DNA of 64,000 bases from Pelagicoccus enzymogenes. Its GTDB lineage: Bacteria; Verrucomicrobiota; Verrucomicrobiia; Opitutales; Opitutaceae. The position numbers and the translations under genes are program-made. How positions within the stretch are numbered: position 1 is the stretch's first letter; each line of letters begins with the position of its first letter. Where the stretch lies: positions 131,501-195,500 of the forward strand of contig NZ_JACYFG010000006.1 in the NCBI RefSeq assembly GCF_014803405.1, read 5' to 3'. Shown here piece after piece: positions 54,501 to 62,701 of this stretch. The notes under the pieces were generated by a model. It was not told the origin of the DNA. It saw only the letters and a list, made by a program, of their open reading frames with translations, and made no database searches.

Positions 54501-55618
54501 TCCTCGCCTTGTCCGTCCAAATCGTTCCCATTGGTCATCACCACATCTAGGTCGCCGTCGTTGTCGTAATCGAAAAGATCACACCCCCAGCCCCAGCCAC
54601 CCGTGGCAATGCCCGATTCCTCAGACACGCTTTTGAAAACGCGATTACCCTGATTTAGGTAAAGCTGATTGCCTCGGTATCCTGGGGCATCGGTGAAACG
54701 GATGGAAGTCACAAACCAATCGAGCAGACCGTCGCCGTTCAGATCGGCGATTGCCGTACCCATTCCGTTCTCCTCTTTGCTTACGTCCGCAACGCTCGTA
54801 CCATCCGAGAAAGTGCCGTCGGCGTTGTTCCAAAAGAGCCGGCTGCGTTCGAAGTCCGCCACGATGGGCAGGTCCGGCCAGCCATCGCCATCTAGGTCGC
54901 TGATCTGAGGAGAATAGACCGTGAGCCGCGGTGGTGGTAAGGAAACGCCGGAGGCGATCGTAACGTTGTCGAAATAGCCGGGTTGGGCCGCTCCACGATT
55001 GAGGAAGACGGCAAAGTGTTCGCCTACAGTTTGCTCGGTCACACCAGCGCCCCACTCCCCGACCACTAGGTCCAGAAACCCGTCGCGATTGAGGTCGCCC
55101 GCGGCGACTCCGACGCCCATGTGTACGGTAGCGGAAGGCATCGCCACTCCTCTAGAACTAGCTGCCTCAATAAATCTCCCGTTTCCTTCATTGATGTAGA
55201 AGCGATGTTCCTTCTCATCTGCTGTCGCGACAAAGAGATCCTGATCCCCGTCGTTGTCGAAATCCGCCCATAGCGGGGCATTGCCTCCATCGGCGGTATA
55301 AAGGCCGAGTGGATTGTCAATGCGCTCAAAGGCCCCACCAGTATTGCGCATGAGCACATCCGGCAGGCGGAAGCGCACTACGTAGACATCGAGCCAGCCA
55401 TCGCCATCGAAGTCGATAACCGCAGGGGCACCGCCTCGCACGACGAAGGCCAAATCTTCGGTAAGTTCGTCTGCAGCAAGCTGCTCCAAAGAGGCGAACG
55501 GCGTGTTCGCAGTGACATCGGTGAAGGCGGCATCCGCGAGTGGCCACGGCAAAGTCACGACGGCGGCGACTCCAAAGAGCCCCCAAAGTGATCGCAAGTA
55601 GTGGACCGGACGGGTCAT
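51575..55618 (-). CDS. FG-GAP/UnbV-Ig-vanadium haloperoxidase fusion, secreted
   Basis: 1347 aa from ATG at 55616-55618, which opens a signal peptide (1-33); an upstream start at 55747 adds 43 odd residues. Seven FG-GAP/VCBS calcium repeats, such as DFDGDGWLDVYVV and DYDNDGDLDVVMTNG (about 50-420), are followed by an ASPIC/UnbV domain (about 430-510) and an Ig domain (about 520-600). The C-terminal part is a PAP2-fold vanadium-dependent haloperoxidase-like domain with the full active-site set: Lys996-x6-Arg1003-Pro, Ser1106-Gly-His1108, and Arg1171-x5-His1177. It could bind vanadate and act as haloperoxidase or phosphatase outside the cell. It sits between a TonB receptor and a glycoside hydrolase. 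Confidence 0.8.
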   Translation of the reverse strand: MTRPVHYLRSLWGLFGVAAVVTLPWPLADAAFTDVTANTPFASLEQLAADELTEDLAFVVRGGAPAVIDFDGDGWLDVYVVRFRLPDVLMRNTGGAFERIDNPLGLYTADGGNAPLWADFDNDGDQDLFVATADEKEHRFYINEGNGRFIEAASSRGVAMPSATVHMGVGVAAGDLNRDGFLDLVVGEWGAGVTEQTVGEHFAVFLNRGAAQPGYFDNVTIASGVSLPPPRLTVYSPQISDLDGDGWPDLPIVADFERSRLFWNNADGTFSDGTSVADVSKEENGMGTAIADLNGDGLLDWFVTSIRFTDAPGYRGNQLYLNQGNRVFKSVSEESGIATGGWGWGCDLFDYDNDGDLDVVMTNGNDLDGQGEEVLAPMILWRNEGGNRFSKVSDSEMVNHVADGAGLVTFDYDNDGDLDILVMHQNSSPVLLRNDRTAENAWLDVALQGTDSNRAAFGTLVSVRSTANGPFQTQEFNPGNTYLAQKQPLLHFGLGSGLDSVAEIRIRWPSGVEEEYYDIPTRRIFNVVESQGGSSDFTPPRFTREPEKQSLRPGDDLLLEVEVEGDPLPLVRWYRNGQPLLGAVGETLLLEDVQHGDAGKYYATATNAAGVAYSEHARVGVYSLHLDKSVARQWMEELLNAIRLDYPAPTVHSRNLFGLACVMWDAWVAYDFEGISVPYLSVESPPVPADILQARSEAISYAAYRLLRSRFRLSPSAEVTLPALRDRMALLGYDPDDKSVVGDSPAAVGNRIAARLLAYTWTDGGNELYSYVDQTGYEPVNDPLIFTLPGTEVKDPNQWQPLSFDYLILQNGIVVGKSTQEFLGANWGEVRPFALERPTHQDVYSDPGPPPYLGGEGDQDYKDAALELIEFSSWLDPSDAVEIDVSPGARHNNTLGTNDGIGYAINPETGEAYEPNLVLRADYGRILAEFWADGPDSETPPGHWNSVANHVTDHPLFERRFEGEGEIVDELEWDVKLYFALDAAVSDAAIACWDAKRKYNYVRPITMIRYMGGRGQSSDPDGPSYSPEGLPLKENLVEVITDETSAPGQRHSHLADYVGEIAIRSWKGIPDNSNLDYGGVGWILAVEWMPYQRDTFVTPPFGAYTSGHSTFSRAAAEVITAITGSAYFPGGISSFTAGANEFLEFERGPTEDVTLTWATYFDAADEAGISRLYGGIHVWPDDLRGRVMGSNIGKSAYAKAKGYFDGTAATVDWSEAAELWANARVGEPNGPVDTADLLDDPIESAAALYFGADPLATSSGANDVKVLRTTDGKVEGLSFLMSDALLEPELRLCVSQDLVDWTVLGLDECILEREKIGDQLVRISISAKTGVLPEGRRFLRALVRDAD

Positions 55619-55833
55619 GAGCACGACATGAAAGGAGATAGCTGTATTTACCGCGGAACTGAGCTTGGGAATACTGCAACTCAGTGGTCCAGAACCGATG
55701 CAAGCTCGCTGAAATGTATTAGAAACGCCAAAACGACGCTCAGGCATATCGTTGCCTAAGCGCCGTCGAGAATTTCGAGATCAATTGGCTAGGCTGAAGT
55801 CAAATCCCAGCGGATCAGGATCCGAGGAACGAA

Positions 55834-58800
55834 CTAGAATTCGAAGGTGTTCGAAATCTTCCAGCTCATCCCTTGGCGGATGCGCCATCGGTTCGGATTG
55901 CCAAATGGATCGGTGGAGAGGGCCACCAATTCGTCATCGCCACCGACGTTGTAGAGATTCAATTGGATCCTCCAATCGATCTTTTCGTTCAGCTTCTTGC
56001 GATAGCTGCCCCACAAGTCGAAGGTCTCGTAACCGTCATCCATCACTGGGGAGGTGATATCAGGAACCTCAGCGTTATCTTCGGACGGTAGGTAATCTAT
56101 CGCCGCACTATCTTCCCACTTGAGAGCTCCTCCAATACCAAACCCCTTAAGGCGACCATCGCGGAAATTGTAGTTGGTGATCAAGTTGGCACGCCATTCA
56201 CGCACTTCCGGCTGCAGCTGGCCGTTGAGGGCCAAAAGCTTCAAATAGTCTCCTCGGAAAGTCGGGTAGCGATTGATTCGGACACCCGGGCTGGCAGACC
56301 AGAAGATCGGCATTTCACCAGCGGGAGTGTTCATGATCTTGTCGTCAACGAACGCGGAGAGAGCAAGAAATGACTCACCAGGAACCTTGTCGCGAGTCGC
56401 TTTGGTCTGGGATGCGTTGAGAGCGATTCGCCAATTCTTATTCGGGTTCGCTGTGAATTCGAACTCCTTGCCTTCGGAAACAGCATCTTCCGTGAAACGG
56501 TGCCCGCTAGGACGGGTGACCCGTATGCCAACCTGTGGGTCTCTCCAATCTCCATTGGAAACCCACGCATCCTCGAAGAGAGGAAACTCGGTTGATAAAT
56601 CCTCCACAAACTGTTCCCAGGCAGGAATGATCGTGTTCCTAAGGTAGTCGGGATCCGGATGGACGTCAGTATTCCAAGCCCCTGAATTGAAGCGAGCCAA
56701 TGATTCCGTCGGAGCGTAGAGGGACTGCTGCAGTGCCCACATGGCACCGATGTCACCGGTCGTATTCTGATTGCTGACGACTGTTTTGTACTCGGTCGCT
56801 CGCAATGAGTACTTACCATCCTTTGTCTCGAGGAGAACGCTGTATTCCTCGGTGTTTCCTGCTGGTGGCGGCAACGGACGCTCAAAAGCATCCAACCGCC
56901 CAGCAGCAGGCTGGAAGTTCTCTCCTTCGTTGTAGTACATGCTGAACTTGAAGGGAAGATAGTCGGGATCGCCCAGCAGGCGGTTTAGGTGCACGGAGAC
57001 GCTCCAGTTGGTGGTGTCCGTATCCAAATCGTAGGTCGATGCATCCGGATTGTTCAGATTGAAAACAGATGGACTCACATCATCACGGTTCGGCTGCTGA
57101 TCGGGGACGTCAGCGGCTGGCGCATCCAGCAAGGTGCTGGTCGATTTGTCCGTACGGTAACCGTAGAGGCCAATCACTGAATCGTTGAAGAACTTGCCCT
57201 GCCAGACGAAGACCTCGGACTTCACTCCGAAATCCGACATTCTCGCATTGCTGGTAAGGTAGTCGCGGTCTGGGCCCGGTCCGATCATGTTGCCGTCGCT
57301 GTCCACCAAAGAAATCAAATTTACAGTCTTGTCGGTCCAACCCACGTAATTGGCCGGATTTTGCCTTTGCTGCGGGAGAGTGCCATCGTCATTGCGATTA
57401 CGTGGCTCATTCCACTCGCTGAGGGGGTCGACTCCCGTGGCCGCCCACGTGCTATCGAACATCCGCACCGTGATTGGTCCACTGCTCGGAAGAACATACT
57501 CGTCTACACCGCTGAGGTTAATGCCGGCAGCCGAGCTTCGGCCGCGCAGGTCGTCGCTGAGGTAGTAACGGAAGCTAGGGTCACCCAAGGAGCCATAGCG
57601 ATCGTGATCTGCGGCCGAGATCTGGGCCAAGTTCAGGCTTCTGCTCTCCCGGTAGTTCGACTCGTCCGCATACAGTCCAGTGAAAGTGTGACTCCCAAGA
57701 ATGCGGGCGAAAATATTGTCGTTCTTGTCCTCAAAGTCGTAGTTTGCGAAGACTTGGCCGCGGAACGCGTTGCGATTGGAATCGTTCACGTTGTTTCCAG
57801 TGGAGTGTAGTACTTCCTGGACGTATGCGCGTCCGATGTTTGGATTTACCGTCTCCGGATCGTTCGGATCGACAGGGCTGCCCCACTCCAACTGCTCGTT
57901 TATGTCGATCCCAATACGGCTTTCCCAACCGAAAATCCCATATTGTCCACGCGAGAGCTTTTGATCGAAAAAGGAGAGGTTGTAGCCGAGCTTGCCGTCT
58001 AGGAAAGTGTGGGAAACAGATGCTTCCACCACATCCCAATCGGTCATCTCGCGCTTGTTCGGTCCATCGAGCAACTTGTTGTAGAAATCGAAGATGGTTG
58101 GATCAGAGATCGCTTGATTTTCCCAGAAGCCTCCTGACGCGCCGTATTGGCCCGTGTAGTTAGCCCAATTCGAGGTGGAATCGATTCCCTTTCGGCGGGA
58201 GTTGTCTCCCCAAATTTCGGCGGTCACCCCAGTGGGGAGGGGACCGTGGCCCACGATGTTGCCAGCGGAGTCATAGGCTCCATACTTGTTGCCGATGGTC
58301 CCAGTGTTGACGGCCGGACCCGCCAACGAGTTGAACTGGAACTGCGGGCCGTTCATAAACTGGCCGACTGCCGCACCCGAGAAGGTATTGCCATCGCTCA
58401 GACCGTCGAAAAACGGGTCTTCGGTGAAATGGTTAACAGTGCGTTTACCAATGCCGCCTGGATAGCCAGGATAAGTTTCCGCGGTATAGACTGTATTATT
58501 ATCTTCGGACGTACGCGAAGCAGGAGTCCAGAACGGAGTAATTAAGTCAGCTGGCGTCAAAATACGTGGCCGATTCGAAGTGATCGAGCCATTCTCGAAG
58601 CTAAGGTTAACATCGAACGAAGTGCCGTCGCCATTGAAAGCCTTCGGAGCGTACTTCGTCGCGATGAACATACGGTTATCCTCTTCGTAAGCTGGCTTCT
58701 GCTGGAACTTCCTATCCTCACGAAGGGCAGCTACGTAGAAGGCGAGTTCGTTCTCGATCAACACCTTGTTGTAGTCTACCGAGGCTCGGATACTTCCAAA

Positions 58801-59421
58801 GTCGTCGAGAGAAAGACCAACTGAACCTTCGTTTCCAGAAATACTTGCTGAGGTGGTGGTCGCATTCACAACTCCAGATGGACTGCCTAACCCGAAGAGA
58901 ATTGAGTTAGGACCACGCAGCAAATCTACACGCTTCACAGTATAGCCGTCCCATGGCACGTCGGTCGAAAAGTAATTGCGGGTGTTGTCTGCGCTGTTGA
59001 GGCCGCGAACACGGGTATTTCCATTCGGATTACCAAATAGATCTTGTTCACGAGCCACGCTGCCACCCGACACACCGCCCGAGTAATTGCCACGGGCTCC
59101 TCCAACCTCGGTGTTCGTTGCGTAAGCGAGTACCGTCTCGTTATCCGTTCCGCCGACGTCTTGAAGGAACTCTTCGGTTAAAACCGAGATGGACGACCCG
59201 ATATCCGAAAGGTCGGTACGGAAACGTGTACCAGCCAGCGTGCTTGTGGCACGATAGCCTTGATCTGAATCACCTTCGACAGTGAACGGAGAGAGCTCGT
59301 AAAGCTCCTCCTCCTCGTCAGACTCCTGGGCAGACGAAGAACCGCTTACCAAGATAGAGGCGGCAAGCAAGGCGGCGGAAAAAGGGCCAACTTTGCTGGG
59401 ATAGTTTTTGTGAGTTAGCAT
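55834..59421 (-). CDS. TonB-dependent outer-membrane receptor, Opitutae type
   Basis: 1195 aa from ATG at 59419-59421; 13 upstream in-frame residues do not fit a signal. Signal peptide about 1-31 ending near SGSSSAQ. An acidic TonB-box-like EELYELSPFTVEGDS is followed by the plug (about 50-190; GSSISVLTEEFLQDVG, VRGLNSADNTRNYF, VDLLRGPNSILFG) and a very large beta-barrel ending in aromatic SNTFEF. It probably imports the main glycan of this region. It is upstream of the haloperoxidase fusion (215-bp gap) and GH-A enzyme on the same strand, with a perfect operator-like site 300 bp upstream. Confidence 0.88.
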   Translation of the reverse strand: MLTHKNYPSKVGPFSAALLAASILVSGSSSAQESDEEEELYELSPFTVEGDSDQGYRATSTLAGTRFRTDLSDIGSSISVLTEEFLQDVGGTDNETVLAYATNTEVGGARGNYSGGVSGGSVAREQDLFGNPNGNTRVRGLNSADNTRNYFSTDVPWDGYTVKRVDLLRGPNSILFGLGSPSGVVNATTTSASISGNEGSVGLSLDDFGSIRASVDYNKVLIENELAFYVAALREDRKFQQKPAYEEDNRMFIATKYAPKAFNGDGTSFDVNLSFENGSITSNRPRILTPADLITPFWTPASRTSEDNNTVYTAETYPGYPGGIGKRTVNHFTEDPFFDGLSDGNTFSGAAVGQFMNGPQFQFNSLAGPAVNTGTIGNKYGAYDSAGNIVGHGPLPTGVTAEIWGDNSRRKGIDSTSNWANYTGQYGASGGFWENQAISDPTIFDFYNKLLDGPNKREMTDWDVVEASVSHTFLDGKLGYNLSFFDQKLSRGQYGIFGWESRIGIDINEQLEWGSPVDPNDPETVNPNIGRAYVQEVLHSTGNNVNDSNRNAFRGQVFANYDFEDKNDNIFARILGSHTFTGLYADESNYRESRSLNLAQISAADHDRYGSLGDPSFRYYLSDDLRGRSSAAGINLSGVDEYVLPSSGPITVRMFDSTWAATGVDPLSEWNEPRNRNDDGTLPQQRQNPANYVGWTDKTVNLISLVDSDGNMIGPGPDRDYLTSNARMSDFGVKSEVFVWQGKFFNDSVIGLYGYRTDKSTSTLLDAPAADVPDQQPNRDDVSPSVFNLNNPDASTYDLDTDTTNWSVSVHLNRLLGDPDYLPFKFSMYYNEGENFQPAAGRLDAFERPLPPPAGNTEEYSVLLETKDGKYSLRATEYKTVVSNQNTTGDIGAMWALQQSLYAPTESLARFNSGAWNTDVHPDPDYLRNTIIPAWEQFVEDLSTEFPLFEDAWVSNGDWRDPQVGIRVTRPSGHRFTEDAVSEGKEFEFTANPNKNWRIALNASQTKATRDKVPGESFLALSAFVDDKIMNTPAGEMPIFWSASPGVRINRYPTFRGDYLKLLALNGQLQPEVREWRANLITNYNFRDGRLKGFGIGGALKWEDSAAIDYLPSEDNAEVPDITSPVMDDGYETFDLWGSYRKKLNEKIDWRIQLNLYNVGGDDELVALSTDPFGNPNRWRIRQGMSWKISNTFEF

Positions 59422-59534
59422 GATAGTTCGATTTAAGTAACAAGCTGACCTTAGACCCAAAGTTCACATGAATACAGAGCGAGAAAGCCATTGAGCAGCT
59501 TTCCACTTCGCTCACTAAATATGACAATGAACCA

Positions 59535-59552
59535 TCAGCATCGAGATGCTGA
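59535..59552. promoter_or_regulatory. 8-bp palindrome upstream of the TonB receptor
   Basis: TCAGCATC (59535-59542) and GATGCTGA (59545-59552) are perfect inverse repeats around GA, 114 bp upstream of the receptor start. It could be a regulator site or the base of a leader hairpin. Confidence 0.35.
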
Positions 59553-59720
59553 GATCTTTGGGGTACGGACAACTTAATTAGGGTTGGGTAGTGTAAAACA
59601 GAGACAGAAAACAAGCACTTCTGGCACCTCTGGATTAAGTCTATGACCAGCAAGAGAAAGCCCCTGCCGATGGGTCGAGTTTGTACGCTTTCTGACCAAA
59701 GCGCGAAAGCGAGTCCTGCA

Positions 59721-59732
59721 TAAATCCGTTTA
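59721..59732. promoter_or_regulatory. Shared LacI-like operator, perfect match
   Basis: TAAATCCGTTTA, identical to the copy at 22870-22881, including the preceding GCA. It is 299 bp upstream of the TonB receptor and overlaps an inverted repeat TTTACTA/TAGTAAA. Confidence 0.6.
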
Positions 59733-59945
59733 CTAAAATATAGTAAATTTAACGAGCAGCATTTCCTCGGCCTCCGTCTCTCAGATCCCTAAAAAACGAG
59801 GGGAATATTCGCCGACTTCCTTCACCGCTCAGGATCATGCGAAAACGCCAAGAACACGCGCCCCACCCGCAGGCATCATCCGGCAACGCTTACAACGAAG
59901 TATCCTATAATCGAATACACAAGCACCGATTGCGGCGGGTCAACG

Positions 59946-61467
59946 TCAGTTGCCCCTGCCCCAGCTTGGCAAGACGTCGAGTCGCAAATCGAAGACGTAA
60001 GGGCCTAGCAACCAAACCAAGACGATTACGATAGGCACTAGGCTTACGTTCAGCAAAAAGCCGGACTTCGCCATTTGCGGCAAAGTCAGGGAGCCGCTAC
60101 CGAAGACGATAGCGTTTGGCGGCGTACCGACGGGCATCATATAGGAGCAATTCGCGGCCAGGGCTGTTGGAACCAGAAACAAGAGCGGGTTCTGCCCGAG
60201 ACTGATCGCCACCGCTCCCACGATCGGCAGAAAGGTGGCCGCCGTTGCCGTATTGCTCGTGAGCTCTGTAAGCATCAAAATCCCGAAGCAAATGACTGCC
60301 ATGGTCAACAGTAGCGGCCACTCGTCGAGCGACTGGCATAGCGTACCCAAATATTCTGACAAGCCATGAGACTGTATCATGCTCGCCAAACTAAGCCCGC
60401 CTCCGAAAAGCAAAAGCACGTCCCAAGGCAATGCCTTGGTCGCCGCCCAATCCATAACGAACTCGCCTTTCCGAACGTCGATCGGCAACAGAAACAACGC
60501 GATCGCTCCCATGATCGCAATCGTCGTGTCCGACAGCATCGGCACCAAGTCGGAAAGCACGGGGCGAGAAATCCACGAAAGCGCCGTTGAAACGAACACT
60601 AACGCCACCCAACGCTCCCCTTTCGAAAAAGGCCCCATGCGCGAACGCTCCGCCAACAGCAACTCTTCCATCCCCTCGACCGGCTTGTCAGGCAGGCGAA
60701 AGACAACCCGGGTCAGCACGAGGTAAACGATCGGCAGTGCGACCAAGGCCATCGGCACGCCCACCATCATCCATTGGCCAAACCCTATCTCGTATCCATA
60801 AACTCGATTCAAGTAACCAGCTAACAACGCATTCGGAGGGGTCCCAATCAAAGTCGCCATACCGCCCGTAGTCGCGCCGTAAGCGACCGCTAGCATTAAG
60901 GCCGGACCAAAGTCCCTTCCCGGCCCCTTCCCAACCGGCCCGTCCTTGGCCAAAGCAACCACGGAGCTCGCGATCGGCAGCATCATGAGCGCTGTGGCCG
61001 TATTGCTCACCCACATACTCACCAACGCCCCAGCAAGAAGAAATCCCGCCACGATCCGGTTCGGCCGCGTTCCCAAAGCACCCACCAGTCCGATCGCAAC
61101 CCGCCGATGCAGCCCCCACTTCTGCATCGCCAGATGCAATTACGAATCCACCAAGAAAAAGGAAAACCAAAGGGTTCGCGTAAGGAGCCGCCACCTCCTT
61201 GATCGGGCCGAGGCGGAGCATGGGAAACAGAGCCAGCGGCACCAAAGCCGTGACCGGGATCGGCACCGACTCGCAGATCCACCAGATGGCCATCAAGGCA
61301 GCCGCTCCCGCGGTCCGCCAACCCTCGACCGAAAGCCCACTGGGTGGCTCGACGAGCAAGGTCAACAAAAGGGCACCCGGCCCCAACAGCCAACCCGACC
61401 ACTGCCTGGCGCCATAGCTTCCAGGCTTTTCCAGGGCATCCTGCAAGCCCGACAATCTCGCGCTCAT
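59946..61467 (-). pseudogene. DASS-family (SLC13) anion symporter, frameshifted
   Basis: The start at 61467 gives an N-terminal part (about 110 aa) with two or three helices, including WWICESVPIPVTALVPLALFPML and LVFLFLGGFVIA. The remainder (about 396 aa), starting with LAMQKWGLHRRVAIGLVG, is read in another frame from about 61139 down to 59946. The junction falls inside the family's conserved GGFxxALAMxxxGLHRR region, so a single base is missing near 61130-61140. Joined, the protein would be about 506 aa, normal for dicarboxylate/sulfate symporters, and SNTATALMMLP and TELTSNTATAATFLP are the two expected SNT motifs. It is either a real inactivating mutation or a sequence error. Confidence 0.8.
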
Positions 61468-61524
61468 ACGCCTGAGTAGGAACCTAAAGCGTCGTGCGCC
61501 ACCGCTTCCGATCTATACGCCATC

Positions 61525-62226
61525 TCACTGAGCCTCGAACTTGCTCTCGGCAGGAACGATCTTCAAGCTCACTGCCGCAGCCCACAAGTGGTAGCCGACG
61601 TTGTTTAGATGCAGGCCGTCATCCAAAAAGATGCCTGCGCGCGGCTTACCCGAATCGTCCAAAAGAAATTCGGCCACATCAATGAACGTAAGCTTCGGAT
61701 CCTTTTTGCAGGCAGTTTCAATCAAGTGGTTTGTCACCGCAATCTCACCCCGTAGATTCCAACGCACGAGGCTCGGCTTGACCCCGATGACATAGATACG
61801 AATTTCCGGATCCAGCTCCTCGACCCGCTTGCGAAATTCCATGAAGTCCCCAAATACGGCCTCTGGCGACATGCCGCTTCCCACGTCATTGTCGCCCTCG
61901 TACACGAGGATCGCCCGCGGTTTGTAGACTGCCACCAACTCATCGAAAAAATGAAGCACGTCGCTAAACTTGCTCCCGCCAAATCCCCGAGCGACCACCG
62001 TCAGCGGAGCCAAATCCCGCTCGATGCGATTCCCCCACATGCGCATGGAAGAGCTCCCCACGCACAAAACCGCTCCTTCAGGAATATTGTTCTCAACACG
62101 ATCCGCTTCGAACGCGTCGATATCCTTCTGGAAGCGACGCTCTTCCTCCTGAGCAATAACCGATCCTATTCCTACGACCAAGGTGAAGATTGAACAAAGC
62201 AACATTCGAGAAAGGCGACTCGGCAT
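61525..62226 (-). CDS. Secreted SGNH/GDSL-type hydrolase
   Basis: 233 aa from ATG at 62224-62226, opening a clear signal peptide (1-25, cleavage near VIAQ). SGNH blocks: CVGSSSMRMW with nucleophile candidate Ser59 (GSSS in place of GDS), GFGGSKFSD for the oxyanion Gly, YEGDNDVG with Asn113, and FLDDGLHLNNVGY with the Asp-x2-His pair. This form is common among Verrucomicrobia and Planctomycetes as carbohydrate esterase or platelet-activating factor acetylhydrolase-like proteins. Substrate unknown; removal of acetyl groups from glycans is plausible. It lies 57 bp before the DASS gene on the same strand. Confidence 0.82.
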   Translation of the reverse strand: MPSRLSRMLLCSIFTLVVGIGSVIAQEEERRFQKDIDAFEADRVENNIPEGAVLCVGSSSMRMWGNRIERDLAPLTVVARGFGGSKFSDVLHFFDELVAVYKPRAILVYEGDNDVGSGMSPEAVFGDFMEFRKRVEELDPEIRIYVIGVKPSLVRWNLRGEIAVTNHLIETACKKDPKLTFIDVAEFLLDDSGKPRAGIFLDDGLHLNNVGYHLWAAAVSLKIVPAESKFEAQ

Positions 62227-62701
62227 GGCACGAGAGTCGGATAGGATTGGGCGATCAGTTGCGATCGATGGGCGATAGGATGACACACGCATTCTTTTTG
62301 GAGCGATTGGTAAGGCGTAATGAAAAAGGTTCAGGGCACCCCAAGCTGGTATTGGGAATACGAGCACCGAGTAAAAACACGACCCCGTAAAGCTCCATCA
62401 GCTTCAGGCAATCTGACTCAAGCGCCCATGCGAGCCCTCAGTAAACGGACTAAATCATAAAGCCGTTTAGGAAAGCCGCTCCAGCCCAAGCGGTTCGGCT
62501 CCGATTGATCCATGCCGCGGCACCGAACAAGCGACAAGGCGAGTCGTCCCTCCTTCACGCCAACTTCAGGAGGACCGGTTCCACCCGGTCCGTCCAGCAG
62601 GATCCCAATTCCCACAGCAACGATCGTTACACTCCTAGACACTGAACAAGCGAGGTGTCGCCCTCTACCCTCGAAATCGAGGTGAGTCCCCAAAGCCTTC
62701 C
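62227..62701. other. Intergenic region between SGNH hydrolase and esterase genes
   Basis: 475 bp. No supported gene; a 91-codon minus-strand frame is present without family features. Two one-mismatch copies of the 12-bp motif, TAAACGGACTAA (62442-62453) and TAAAGCCGTTTA (62458-62469), face each other as an inverted repeat. A perfect stem GGACCGG-TTCCAC-CCGGTCC lies near 62572-62591, possibly ending the esterase transcript. Confidence 0.45.

Larger units (their letters stand above)
59422..59945. other. Intergenic region upstream of the large TonB receptor
   Basis: 524 bp between the receptor start and the DASS transporter end. No gene is supported. It contains a near-perfect palindrome TCAGCATC-GA-GATGCTGA (59535-59552), the operator-like site at 59721-59732, and an overlapping perfect inverted repeat TTTACTA-AAATA-TAGTAAA (59729-59747). 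Confidence 0.5.

Noticed and set aside
62418-62693. 91-codon minus-strand frame between esterase and SGNH hydrolase
   Set aside because: It spans hairpins and operator-like repeats, with no recognisable motif; could be chance.
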